A stretch of 64,000 nucleotides of DNA, taken from the NCBI GenBank assembly GCA_039820405.1, contig JBCBQC010000015.1, positions 1 through 64,000 on the forward strand, read 5' to 3'. A program made the position numbers and the translations under genes. Positions 49,277 through 59,400 of the stretch are shown here, in pieces. Numbering within the stretch: position 1 is the first letter of the stretch; every line of letters starts with the position of its first letter. A model generated the notes under the pieces. The model made no database searches, was not told the origin of the DNA, and saw only the letters and a program-made list of their open reading frames with translations. Origin of the DNA: CALLVY01 sp937899855 (GTDB taxonomy: Bacteria; Bacteroidota; Bacteroidia; Chitinophagales; Saprospiraceae).

Positions 49277-51100
49277 CTAAAACGATTGGAGCGACACCAG
49301 CTTTTGGTAGGCTCCCCCCCGCGACAACAGGGCCTCGTGCTGTCCCCGCTCGACGATCTCCCCTTCGTTGAGTACGATGATTTCGTCGGCGTGCTGAATG
49401 GTCGACAAACGGTGGGCAATGACGATGGAGGTGCGATTGGCCATCACCTTGAGCAAGGCCTCCTGTACCAATTTTTCGCTCTCCGAGTCGAGGGCGGAGG
49501 TGGCCTCATCGAGGATGAGGATGGGGGGATTTTTCAGGACCGCGCGGGCGATGGTCAGGCGCTGGCGCTGGCCCCCACTGAGTTTTTGCCCGTCGTCGCC
49601 GATATTGGTATCGTAGCCCCGTTCCAGTTTTTCGATAAATTCGTGGGCATTGGCCACCTTGGCGGCCCGGATCAGATCCGCTTCGCTGGCCCCCTCGTTG
49701 CCAAAAAGCAAATTGTTGCGGACCGTATCGTGAAACAGGACGGCGTCCTGCGAAATGTAGCCGATGTGGGAACGAAGGTCCGCCAGCCGCAAATCGCGAA
49801 TATCGGTCCCGTCGATTTCGATCTGCCCCCCCACGACGTCGTAGAAGCGATTGAGCAGATAGGCCAGGGTGGATTTTCCACTGCCCGATTGTCCGACCAG
49901 GGCCACCGTCTGTCCCTTTTTGACCGTAAAACTCAGCCCGCGCAACACCTCCTTTTCCGCGTAGCGAAAACGCACCGCTTCAAAGCGAATCGCCTCCTTA
50001 AAGGCCAGCAGGGGCTGGGCATCCGGCCGGTCGGCCAGGGGGTTGACGCTGTCGATCAACTGCATCACGCGCTGGGCGGAGGCATCCCCCCGCTTGATGT
50101 CGTAAATGGCTACGGAGATCGCCTTGGCCGGGTTGATGATCTGGTAAAACAGGGCAATAAAGGTGATGAACACCTCCGGTTCGAGTGCCTGCTGATCCAG
50201 GATGAGGGTACTGCCAAACCAAATGATGATCAAGATGACCAGCGAACCCAGTACCTCACTGATCGGCGAGGACAGCTCGCGGCGGTATTCCAGCTGGTTC
50301 ATGTACTCGTAGTAGCGCTGGTTGGACTGGCGAAAGCTCGACTGGGCGTAGTTTTCGGCGACGTAGGATTTGACGATGGCCAGGCCCGCAATGTTTTCGT
50401 CGATCAAGCTCATCAGCTTCCCCAGCTCCTTTTTGGCATCTTCCGAAGGCTTTTTAAGGATATTTCCGATGCTGGTGATGATAAAACCCGTGATGGGAAT
50501 GAGGAGGATGACGAAAAAGGTCAGTTGGGGGCTCAGGACCAGCATGAGGCCTAGGGTGATCAAAATCATCAGCGGGGCTTCGACCAGGCGCTTGACTGTA
50601 CTGAGGATGGCCCACTGGATTTCGAGGACGTCGGTGGTCATGCGGGCGGCGATGTCTCCCTTGCGTTTTTCCGAGAAAAACTGGAGCGGTAGGTGCAGGA
50701 CCCGGTAGTGGATATCGTTGCGCAGGTCGCGTTCGATCGCATTGCGCAGGGCGATGATAAAGATGGCGCCGAGGTAGCGAAAGAGGTTTTTGAGGAGGAA
50801 CATTCCCGCGGCAAAGGCCAGGGTCCAGAGCAGCACCTGCTGGCGGCCGTGGCGTTCCATCCAGATCGTAAATTGGTAATTGAGCAGGCTTTCGAGGTGG
50901 ACGCGCAATTCGGTGATGCTCGTCAGGGGGACGACTTCGCTTACCTCCCGGGTGTTTTGAAAAATGATTTTCAAGATGGGGATGAGTACGGTGATGGAGG
51001 CCAGCGAGAAGAGGACCATCAGGACGTTGAAGATGGTCGCCAGTACAATCAGGCGGCGGTAGGGACCGGCGTAGCGCAGGATCCGTAAGTAATTTTTCAT
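49277..51100 (-). CDS. MsbA-like ABC exporter, fused permease and ATPase
   Basis: This 607-residue half-transporter is expected to work as a homodimer. Six membrane helices lie in about residues 15-320 (LIVLATIFNVLMVLFSLASI and others), with the intracellular loop FSEKRKGDIAARMTTDV. The ATPase follows: Walker A GQSGSGKST (about 390), Q-loop YISQDAVLFHDTV, signature LSGGQRQRL, Walker B ILILDEATSALDSE and the H-loop IAHRLST. By family it probably flips lipid A-core or another lipid. It starts at 51100 (MKNYLRILRYAGPYR). An upstream GTG start at 51127 is less likely. It is downstream of accC by about 140 bases. Confidence 0.9.
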   Translation of the reverse strand: MKNYLRILRYAGPYRRLIVLATIFNVLMVLFSLASITVLIPILKIIFQNTREVSEVVPLTSITELRVHLESLLNYQFTIWMERHGRQQVLLWTLAFAAGMFLLKNLFRYLGAIFIIALRNAIERDLRNDIHYRVLHLPLQFFSEKRKGDIAARMTTDVLEIQWAILSTVKRLVEAPLMILITLGLMLVLSPQLTFFVILLIPITGFIITSIGNILKKPSEDAKKELGKLMSLIDENIAGLAIVKSYVAENYAQSSFRQSNQRYYEYMNQLEYRRELSSPISEVLGSLVILIIIWFGSTLILDQQALEPEVFITFIALFYQIINPAKAISVAIYDIKRGDASAQRVMQLIDSVNPLADRPDAQPLLAFKEAIRFEAVRFRYAEKEVLRGLSFTVKKGQTVALVGQSGSGKSTLAYLLNRFYDVVGGQIEIDGTDIRDLRLADLRSHIGYISQDAVLFHDTVRNNLLFGNEGASEADLIRAAKVANAHEFIEKLERGYDTNIGDDGQKLSGGQRQRLTIARAVLKNPPILILDEATSALDSESEKLVQEALLKVMANRTSIVIAHRLSTIQHADEIIVLNEGEIVERGQHEALLSRGGAYQKLVSLQSF

Positions 51101-51240
51101 AAACTGCTGCAATTCGGGCCTTGGCACGGGGCGCCGGCTCGGTTGGGCGTAACGTAAAAAGCCCAGTCCCGACCGCAGTCGGAAAGAGGCTTTTCAATTT
51201 ATGGTCGATACCGGGACGGGCGAGCCGGTGGCGCGCCAAG

Positions 51241-52605
51241 TTATTCCTCGGGAGGAACTACTTTGCCGGTTTCGAAATCGTAATTATTGAGGAAGCCGGT
51301 ATTGAAATGTCCGGCCCGAAATTCCTCGTTTCTCATTAGTAACTGATGAAAGGGTACGGTGGTTTTGATCCCTTCGACGATAAACTCGTCCAGGGCGCGT
51401 TCCATTTTGGTGATGCACTCTTCCCGGGTCTGGGCCCGACAGATCAGTTTGGCGATCATGGAGTCGTAATTGGGGGGAACGGTGTATCCCGCGTAGACGT
51501 GGGTATCGACCCGGACGCCGTGCCCTTTGGGGCTGTGGAAAGAGATGATCTTACCGGGGCTGGGGCGAAAGCCATTTTTTGCGTCCTCCGCATTGATGCG
51601 GCATTCGATGGCGTGCATCGTGGGAACGTAATTTTTCCCCGAAATGGGCTCGCCCGCGGCAATCTTGATTTGCTCCTTGATCAGATCGTGATCGATCACC
51701 TCCTCGGTCACGGTGTGCTCCACCTGGATACGGGTATTCATTTCCATGAAGTAGAAGTTCCGGTGCTTGTCTACCAGGTACTCCACCGTTCCGACGCCTT
51801 CGTAATTGATGGCCTTTCCAGCCTGGATGGAGGCGTCCCCCATACGCTGGCGCAGGTCATCGGTCATAAAGGGCGAGGGCGATTCTTCCACCAGCTTCTG
51901 GTGACGCCGCTGGATGGAGCAGTCGCGCTCGGAGAGGTGGACCACATTGCCAAACTGGTCGCCCGCCACCTGGATTTCGATGTGGCGGGGTTCTTCGATA
52001 AATTTTTCGACGTAGATGCCATCGTTGCCAAAGGCGGCGCCGGCCTCTACCCGGGCCCGATCCCACTGGTCTTCAAATTCTTCGGGCTTCCAGACGATGC
52101 GCATGCCCCGGCCACCACCACCGGCGGTGGCCTTGAGGATGACGGGATAGCCGATTTCTTCGGCGATCTGGAGGCCCGAATCGAGGTCCTGGAGCAGGCC
52201 TTCCGAGCCCGGTACGACGGGTACACCGGCCTGGATCATGGTCTCCTTGGCGGTGATTTTATCCCCCATCTTGCGAATTTGCGAGGGGGTGGGGCCGATG
52301 AATTTGATGCCGTATTCGGCGCAGACCTCCGCAAAATCGGCGTTTTCGGCGAGGAAGCCGTAACCGGGGTGAACGGCATCGGCATTGGTAATCTCGACGG
52401 CGGCCATGATGCGGGGAATGCTGAGGTAGGATTCGGCGGAAGACGGGGGGCCGATACAGACGGCCTCATCGGCGAAACGCACGTGGAGGCTCTCGCGATC
52501 GGCGGTGGAGTAAACGGCTACGGTTTGGATTCCCATCTCCTTACAGGTCCGGACGATGCGCAGCGCAATTTCTCCGCGGTTGGCGATCAATATCTTTTTA
52601 AACAT
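51241..52605 (-). CDS. accC: Acetyl-CoA carboxylase, biotin carboxylase subunit
   Basis: This 454-residue enzyme carboxylates biotin on AccB using ATP and bicarbonate, the first half of malonyl-CoA formation. Start [20 protein letters not shown], Gly-rich ATP loop [15 protein letters not shown], metal and active-site strand [20 protein letters not shown], and the C-terminal domain ([11 protein letters not shown]) are all intact. It is cotranscribed with accB (74-base gap), as in most Bacteroidota, downstream of fabH and efp. Confidence 0.96.
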   Translation of the reverse strand: MFKKILIANRGEIALRIVRTCKEMGIQTVAVYSTADRESLHVRFADEAVCIGPPSSAESYLSIPRIMAAVEITNADAVHPGYGFLAENADFAEVCAEYGIKFIGPTPSQIRKMGDKITAKETMIQAGVPVVPGSEGLLQDLDSGLQIAEEIGYPVILKATAGGGGRGMRIVWKPEEFEDQWDRARVEAGAAFGNDGIYVEKFIEEPRHIEIQVAGDQFGNVVHLSERDCSIQRRHQKLVEESPSPFMTDDLRQRMGDASIQAGKAINYEGVGTVEYLVDKHRNFYFMEMNTRIQVEHTVTEEVIDHDLIKEQIKIAAGEPISGKNYVPTMHAIECRINAEDAKNGFRPSPGKIISFHSPKGHGVRVDTHVYAGYTVPPNYDSMIAKLICRAQTREECITKMERALDEFIVEGIKTTVPFHQLLMRNEEFRAGHFNTGFLNNYDFETGKVVPPEE

Positions 52606-52679
52606 AGATTTTCTTTGGTTCAGCCGGGCGGCTCCGCGAGGGAGCGGCCGTTAAAAATTGGGAAAAGGCGAAATCGGGT

Positions 52680-53222
52680 TTAGGCTTTGGGGTCGACCAA
52701 AAAGAGGACCTGGTCGTACTCGACGGGAGAGGCATCGTCGATCATCACTTTGACGATTTTACCCGTTACTTCGGCTTCGATTTCGTTAAACAATTTCATG
52801 GCTTCCACGATACAGACTACTTCGCCGGCGCTGATGCTGTCGCCCACTTTTTTGAAGGGGGGCTTGTCGGGAGCGGAAGAGCGGTAGAAGGTACCGACCA
52901 TGGGGGAACGCACCTCGAGGTATTGCTGATCGTTGGCTTCTTCGGCCTGGGGGCTGACGGCGGGCATGGACTCGGAGGGGGTGGGTACTCCCGTGGCAGC
53001 GGGAGCGGGTGCTACCGGCTGGACCGGCATCTGGGGCATCGGCGCTTGGATCGGAACGATCTGTTGGGGTGCCGATACGATTTGCTGGCTGGATTTGGCC
53101 CGGCTGTACTTTTTGGTGCGGATGGTGAGGTTGAACTCGCCATCGCTCATTTTGAATTCGGTGAGGTTGGACTTGTTGATGAGCTTAATTAGCTCCTGAA
53201 TTTCCTTGAAGGTCATTGGCAT
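52680..53222 (-). CDS. accB: Acetyl-CoA carboxylase biotin carboxyl carrier protein
   Basis: This 180-residue carrier for the carboxybiotin arm has an N-terminal helical part (MTFKEIQELIKLINKSNLTE), a Pro/Ala/Gln-rich linker about 50-95 and the biotinyl domain about 100-180 (VRSPMVGTFYRSSAPDKPPF, then IVEAMKLFNEIEAEVTGKIV). The biotinylated lysine is in EAMKL. The thumb region around YRSSAPDKPPF is the one typical of AccB. It starts at 53222, with 53216 as an alternative ATG, only 4 bases after efp. Confidence 0.95.
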   Translation of the reverse strand: MPMTFKEIQELIKLINKSNLTEFKMSDGEFNLTIRTKKYSRAKSSQQIVSAPQQIVPIQAPMPQMPVQPVAPAPAATGVPTPSESMPAVSPQAEEANDQQYLEVRSPMVGTFYRSSAPDKPPFKKVGDSISAGEVVCIVEAMKLFNEIEAEVTGKIVKVMIDDASPVEYDQVLFLVDPKA

Positions 53223-53226
53223 AGGG

Positions 53227-53793
53227 CTATTTTTTTACGCGTTCTACGTAAGAGTTATTGCGGGAATCTACTTTGATCAGGTCACCGACATTGATAAAGA
53301 GGGGGACTTTTATTTCGGCACCGGTTTCGAGGGTGGCGGGCTTTTGGGCATTGGTGGCGGTATCGCCCCGGACGCCGGGCTCGGTGTAGGTCACTTCGAG
53401 TTCGATGTACTGGGGCAAGTCGATGGTCAGGGGGGTCTCCTTTTCAGCGTGGAAGAGGATTTCGATCTGCAAGCCTTCCTTGAGCAGCTTGGCGTTTTCG
53501 ATCAATTCTTCCTGGATGGGAATTTGGTCGTAGGTTTCGTTGTCCATGAAGTGGTAGCCGGAATCGTCGCTGTACAGGAATTGGAACTTGCGACGCTCGA
53601 CCCGTACGACACTGATTTTGTGCCCCGCGGGAAAGGTGTTGTCGATGACTTTACCGCTGGTCAGGCTTTTTAATTTGGTACGGACAAAAGCGTTGCCCTT
53701 GCCGGGTTTGACGTGCTGAAATTCGACCACGGAATAGATGTCGTGGTTGTAATCGATGCACAATCCGTTGCGGATATCTGAAGTATTAGCCAT
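53227..53793 (-). CDS. efp: Elongation factor P
   Basis: This 188-residue translation factor rescues ribosomes stalled on polyproline. It has the three-barrel layout. Domain I has the tip loop QHVKPGKGNAFVRTKLK, with lysine at the modified position. The C-terminal domain III ends GAEIKVPLFINVGDLIKVDS, the EF-P signature. Proline-rich linkers in several proteins here (AccB, FtsK, the SPOR protein) are plausible clients. It is cotranscribed between fabH (92-base gap) and accB (4-base gap), an order common in Bacteroidota. Confidence 0.96.
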   Translation of the reverse strand: MANTSDIRNGLCIDYNHDIYSVVEFQHVKPGKGNAFVRTKLKSLTSGKVIDNTFPAGHKISVVRVERRKFQFLYSDDSGYHFMDNETYDQIPIQEELIENAKLLKEGLQIEILFHAEKETPLTIDLPQYIELEVTYTEPGVRGDTATNAQKPATLETGAEIKVPLFINVGDLIKVDSRNNSYVERVKK

Positions 53794-53885
53794 TGGTAAT
53801 TAGAGAAGATTTATTTGAAAATCATGCAAAGATATCAATTTTGGGGATTTTCCCCGGGCCTCCACACGAATTCTGCCTTCCGTCC

Positions 53886-54893
53886 CTAGGCCTTCGCCGA
53901 GCCGTCGTAGGCCCAAACCAAATAGGTGGCCCCCCAGGTGAATCCTCCACCGAAGGCCGTTAGCACAATCTTATCGCCCTTCCGCAGTTTTTCCTCGTAA
54001 TCCCACAGGCACAGGGGCAGGGTACCCGCCGTGGTATTACCGTAGCGATCAATGTTGATCATGACCCGCTCCAGAGGAAAATCCAGCGCATTGGCCACGG
54101 AATTGATGATCCGAATGTTGGCCTGGTGGGGCACCAGCCAGTCGATATCGTCCGTACTCAGTTCGTTGCGTTCCAGGAGCTCCTGCACCGTATGGGTCAT
54201 TCCATTGACCGCATGCTTGAAGACGGTACGGCCTTCTTGGTACACAAAATGCTCGCGATTGGCCACCGTTTCCGCCGTTGCAGGGTGCAGGGAGCCCCCC
54301 GCCTTCATGTTCAAATAGTGACGGCCGTGGCCATCCGCTTTGAGTACGGCATCCTGTAGGCCCGGCCCCTCCTCATTCGCCTCCAGCATCACGGCTCCCC
54401 CGCCATCGCCAAAGATGATACAGGTAGCCCGGTCGGTGTAGTCGATGATGGAAGACATGACGTCCATTCCCACGACAATGACCTTTTGGTAGGTGGCGGA
54501 TTCGATGAACTTGGCACCGGTAGAGAGGGCGTATAAAAACCCAGAGCAGGCGGCGCTGATGTCGTAGCCAAAGGCGTTTTTGGCGCCGACCTTATCGAGA
54601 ATGGTGTTGGCCGTATCGGGGAAAACGCGATCGCCAGTAATGGTAGCGCAGAGAAGTAGGTCCACCTCTTCGGGAGCAGTACCGGTCTTTTCCAGGAGTC
54701 CTTTGACCATTTCTACTCCCATATCGGAGGCCCCCCAGCCCTCCTTGCGGAGAATGTGCCTTTGCTTGATTCCAGTCCGGGTGCGAATCCACTCATCGGA
54801 AGTTTCCACCATCGTTTCCAACTGGGCATTGGTCAGGATGTCTTCGGGCAGGTAGCCTTGTACGCCGGTGATTGCAGCTAGTTTTCGTGACAT
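53886..54893 (-). CDS. fabH: 3-oxoacyl-ACP synthase III (FabH)
   Basis: This 335-residue thiolase-fold condensing enzyme starts fatty acid synthesis from acyl-CoA and malonyl-ACP. The catalytic Cys is in DISAACSGFLYAL (about 116), with His in VPHQANIRIIN (about 255) and Asn in DRYGNTTAGTLPLCL (about 287). The N-terminal ITGVQGYLPEDILTNAQLE is typical. It is the first gene of fabH-efp-accB-accC, whose products jointly supply precursors for membrane lipids. The ATG at 54893 is clear. Confidence 0.94.
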   Translation of the reverse strand: MSRKLAAITGVQGYLPEDILTNAQLETMVETSDEWIRTRTGIKQRHILRKEGWGASDMGVEMVKGLLEKTGTAPEEVDLLLCATITGDRVFPDTANTILDKVGAKNAFGYDISAACSGFLYALSTGAKFIESATYQKVIVVGMDVMSSIIDYTDRATCIIFGDGGGAVMLEANEEGPGLQDAVLKADGHGRHYLNMKAGGSLHPATAETVANREHFVYQEGRTVFKHAVNGMTHTVQELLERNELSTDDIDWLVPHQANIRIINSVANALDFPLERVMINIDRYGNTTAGTLPLCLWDYEEKLRKGDKIVLTAFGGGFTWGATYLVWAYDGSAKA

Positions 54894-55203
54894 AGTCTAA
54901 AGTAAACGGTTAATTTTCAATGGCTTAGGTCTTCGCTACGCTGCTCGGCGCTCGGTGCCGCCAAAACGGCGTATCCCGGCCATTGGTACCTTTGTGCGTA
55001 GGACTGGCAAGGTAGGAAAAATACTGCACATACCTAGCAAGTGCCCTCATAAATCCCCGGGAAGCCGGGTGGGACTGGACCAAAATGTTAAATTATTTTT
55101 TTCCATAATATATCGGCATCATATTTGATTATTTTACTATATCAAGCTTGGAGAATTCCCCCTTTCCCAAACCATCCGAGCCAGCAAACCAAACAACATC
55201 GCT
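54894..55203. other. Divergent promoter region between fabH and the thioredoxin-SPOR gene
   Basis: There is no gene here. A plus-strand TACCTTTG at 54987-54994 fits a -7 box but would leave a leader of about 200 bases for the gene at 55204. The stretch 55080-55145 is very AT-rich and probably holds a nearer promoter. I see no riboswitch or hairpin of note. Confidence 0.4.
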
Positions 55204-56079
55204 ATGTTAAGACGAGTACTATTCCTACTCCTACTCCTACCCGGAGTGGCCTTTGCCAATCCCGATGCCGTTGAATTTTACCGAGGCAGCCTGGCCCGGG
55301 CCCAAGACAAGGCCGCCGCCGAGGGCAAGCTGTACCTGGTCGATTTCGTAGCCAATTGGTGTACGCCCTGCCAGTGGATGGACAAGCACACCTTTTCCGA
55401 CCCCCGTATTGCGCAGTACCTCAATCGACACTACGTCCCGGTCAAGGTCGACATCGACGATTTTGATGGCTACGCTTACAAGCAGCAGTACAACGTCCGG
55501 GTACTGCCCACCATCCTGATTTTTAACGCTCAGGGCAAAGTGGTGGGGCGCTACCAAGAATCCATGGCGCCGTCCAAGCTGATCCAAGTCCTGGCCGAAC
55601 ACAACACGACGGCCAATCGCAGCGCGAGCACCGTTCCGACGGCTCCCGTCATTACGCGGCCCCAGCCCCCAACCCTCCAGGTCCGACCGAGTGCTTCCCC
55701 CAGTAGTTACCACTCCGATACAGCACCAAGCCTCCCCTCCAGCCCGGCCTCCCCAGTACGCCCAGCGGCAGCCCCCGCGCCGGCTTCCAGTACGGCGGCC
55801 AACAGCCTGTACCGCTTCAGCGCTCAGCCCCAAGCGGCGGAGGGTTACAGCGTCCAGGTCGGAGTGTACGGCACCTACGGCAACGTCCTGCGGGAAGTGG
55901 CCAAATTGGAGGGGCAATTTGCCGAACCCGTGGTGGTGCACATCGCGGACTTGAGCGGGCAAACCGTGTACAAAATCCTGGTGGGCGTAGCCCCGAACCG
56001 GGCGACCGCCGAATCCCTCCGCGATCGCTTACAAAGCGCTGGTTTTCAGGGCTTCATCAAGGATTTGGCCCAGATGTAA
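55204..56079 (+). CDS. Thioredoxin-fold protein fused to a SPOR domain
   Basis: This is a 291-residue secreted or periplasmic protein. Signal peptide MLRRVLFLLLLLPGVAFA. The thioredoxin domain, about 25-140, has the CxxC motif in FVANWCTPCQWMDKHTFSDP and cis-Pro in YNVRVLPTILIF, so it is redox active, resembling DUF255/thioredoxin_7 types. A Ser/Pro/Ala-rich linker covers about 142-205. A C-terminal SPOR domain, about 213-291 (GYSVQVGVYGTYGNVLREVA, YKILVGVAPNRATAESLRDR), should bind denuded glycan at the septum. It may handle disulfides of envelope proteins near division sites, which is inference. It stands alone. Confidence 0.85.
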   Translation: MLRRVLFLLLLLPGVAFANPDAVEFYRGSLARAQDKAAAEGKLYLVDFVANWCTPCQWMDKHTFSDPRIAQYLNRHYVPVKVDIDDFDGYAYKQQYNVRVLPTILIFNAQGKVVGRYQESMAPSKLIQVLAEHNTTANRSASTVPTAPVITRPQPPTLQVRPSASPSSYHSDTAPSLPSSPASPVRPAAAPAPASSTAANSLYRFSAQPQAAEGYSVQVGVYGTYGNVLREVAKLEGQFAEPVVVHIADLSGQTVYKILVGVAPNRATAESLRDRLQSAGFQGFIKDLAQM

Positions 56080-56459
56080 GCCCTTCACAAAAAATGGTGT
56101 TGCGCCCCAGCGTCACCCGATCGACTTCCCCAGGAGTTCGTCGGGCGATCTAATTCGTTCAATAATTGACAAATCCAGCCCCCATACGTACTAAAGAGCA
56201 TGGTTTTTGCGTCTAGTATAAAGTCTTTTAGCCCCATTTTGGGTGTTGAAAGACAATGACCTATTTATCGCTGATCTACGAGAGAAAAATTCTAAATTCG
56301 CGGCGAGGCACCTCATGGCCTAAAAAGTAACCAATATGCCGTAAGTGGCACAATTAGCGGACTGGCTTGCTATCAAAGTTCGTGCGCTATCCCTATTTTT
56401 GCCTGATTGCACCATTATAGCAACTATTTGAAAATGAAGTGATTTAAACTTTTCTACCG
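56080..56459. other. Intergenic region before the large SprB-repeat gene
   Basis: There is no gene in these 380 bases on either strand. Near the 3' end a plus-strand TATTTTTG (56394-56401) fits the -7 consensus and implies a start near 56407, with a leader of about 52 bases. No clear terminator for the upstream gene is visible. Confidence 0.45.
56394..56401 (+). promoter_or_regulatory. -7 promoter box of the 1368-residue T9SS protein
   Basis: TATTTTTG matches TAnnTTTG. A TTG at 56367-56369 is 24 bases upstream, longer than ideal. Confidence 0.45.
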
Positions 56460-59400
56460 ATGATGTTAAAACGCATAATCCCACTGATGATCCTGCTCTT
56501 TACGCTCGCTCAGGTGCAGGCGCAGTATCCCGAAAAACTCCTGTTCAGTGGCCCCACCAACCTCAATAGCTCTCAGATGGTGTGTCCTCCCGGTGCCAAT
56601 CCCGACGCGGGAACGAGTACCCAGTCGATCGACCAGGCGATTTTCCCCACCAATCAGTCCATTAACGTACAGTTTCTCTGCCTGGGCGATTCCATGCAGG
56701 TGCTTCATTTTGGGGGCGACCTCAGTGGCGATCCCAACCCCAGTACCCCGGGGGGCTTTAGCTACATCTTCTACCGCTGCCCCCCCAACGCCGCCTTCGA
56801 CGGCCCCGAACTGAGCAATATCCTGATGGATCCCTGTCTCTACCCCAACCCGGGGGTCCCCCAACTGACCACCGTACAACCCAACTCCACGCCCATTACG
56901 TCCGACGGCAACGCCACCTTTTTCAACAACGGGGGGCTCCAATCCCTCGACGGTGGTGCACCGGTGTCGGTTTGGTTCGCACCCTTTACCGCCGACTTCT
57001 GGCCCACCCTGCCCGGTCAGCAGGTGAGTGTGGAAAACGGAGGCGCCTGTATGGACGTCAATACCGCCGATGCTTTTAACGTCGTCTACCTCAATGCCAT
57101 TACCATTTCCAACGTCAACAATAATGCGGGTGGAAACGGCTGCTCCGGCAGTATGACCCTCCGCGGGGGCTTGGCCGAATTTGCCGCCGGTGCGCCGGGT
57201 TCCGACAAGCTTTACGACATTACGATCACCAACGTGAGTGACCCCTCCATCGTCGGGATTCCCGATCTGGGCTGGGAACACGACGAGACCCTGGTGTTCC
57301 GCGTTCCCGAACCGGGACTGTACGAGATTGTGGTGGAAGATGGCGTGAGCTGCGGGGCGACCGCTCAGGTTATGATGGGCAGTTGTACCCCCACCAGCTT
57401 TATCTTACCCGATACCTTCGCCGTAGAAGGCAGCAACTTCTGCCTCCCCCTTTTCGTCGAAAGTTTCGTCGACATCTGGTCCTTTCAGATGACCCTCAAC
57501 TGGGATCCATCCCTGTTTACCTTTAGCCCGCCCCTGATGGCTGGCGATTTGGACCCCACCTTTTTGCAGTTCAACCCCATCGGCCCCGGTCAGGTTCGGA
57601 TCATCTGGTTCGAACCCAACGCGGGAACCACCCCGGTAACGCTGATGGACGGACAGGTCGCCTTCAAACTCTGTCTGGACGTGATCGGTAACCCGGGACA
57701 AAACTCGGACTTTAGCATCACGGCCAGCGACTTTGAAGCGGCGACGGGAGGGGGCTTTATTAGCTCCTCCGTACTGGTGGATGGCAATATCCTCATCATT
57801 TCCAATAATTTGACCCTCGACTTTACCAGTTGTGCCTCGCTTTCCTCGGCCACTACCGACGTGGGTTCCTTTACCTTTACCGTCACGGGGGGCGTCGCGC
57901 CCTACACCTTTGCCTACCAGCAGGTGGGCAATCCGGCCAATACGGGCACGGGAGTCATCCCCATTGGGGAAGACACGGGAGAGGTGACCGACCTGCCGCC
58001 CGGCACTTATAACGTGGTGGTCACCGACGCTACCGGTGAGGTTCAGGTCGGGATGGTTACCATTGAGGATTCCGCCCCCTTGGAGGTACAGATCAGTCCC
58101 TTATCCAATCCGACTTGCAGTGACAATACCGATGGCTCGGTCACCCTACAGCGAAACGGTGGGATTGGCCCCTTCGAAATTGCCTGGTCGACCGGAGCGA
58201 TGAACGTCACAATGCTCAACAACCTACCCGCCGATACCTACACCGTATCGGTAACGGATGCCAATGGCTGTCTGAAAGAGTCGACGCAACAGCTCTTTAC
58301 GCCCCAGCCCCTGATCATCATGGATACCATCATCCAGAACGTCACCTGTACCGGTGGGCCTAGCGACGGTGGCATTACCGTTTTCCCCTCCGGTGGTCCG
58401 ACCAACGCCTACACTTACCTGTGGGACAATGGCAATATGACCAGTTCGATCGACAACCTCCCGTCGGGAACCTACTGCGTGGACGTCACCTCGGGAACCT
58501 GTACCAGCAACTTCTGTTTTGAAGTCAGCGACCCGCTGCCGCCCACCATTACGGGAGTCGACAGCAGCTCGATCAGCTGTCCGGGTGCCAACGACGGGGC
58601 CCTGACGGTACTCTTCGTACCGGGCTTTGGCCAGATTACCGACGCCGACATTCAGTGGTCCAACGGCGAGTCCGGTCCGACGATCAGCGACCTGGGGCCG
58701 GGGGATTACACCGTCACCATCACCGCTTCCGATGGCTGTACCGCCACCGAGACCTTCCGACTGGGCAGCGGCGGTTTTTCGGTGACCCTCAACGTCAGCA
58801 CGCCCACTTGTTCTTATACACCCAATGGCTTGATTTCGGTAACGATTTCGCCACCGCCCGGCCCCGGTGACAACTATACCTTCCAGTGGTCCAATGGCGG
58901 AACGGGTTCGTTTATTTCCGACCTCACCTGTGGGGAAACCTTCTCGGTGACCGTTTCGGACGGCAGCAGCTGCCCCGGCTTTGTGGAATCGGTGGCGCTG
59001 GATTGCCCACCCGACATCCTGATTACCTTCGATCCGAACTCCATCCAACCCGTCCGCTGCTTTGGCTTGGAGCAGCCGCTGTGCGATGGACAAGCATCGG
59101 TTATCGCCTCTTCGGGAACGACCAATTCGGGAGACTACACCTTCCAGTGGAACAATTCCCCCGATGCGCAAAACGGTGGCTCCCAACACACCGCTACCCA
59201 GCTGTGTCAGGGCTGGAATACCGTGACCGTTGCCGATCTCGATTGCTTCACCATGGACTCCGTCTTTATTCCCGCTCCCGAAGAACTGATGCTCAACCTG
59301 GACAGCAACCAGATTGAGCGTCCCAGCTGCTTTGGCGATAGCGACGGCAGCATCCGCGTGGCGGCTCAGGGTGGGACTTCGCCCTACACCTACGCTTGGA

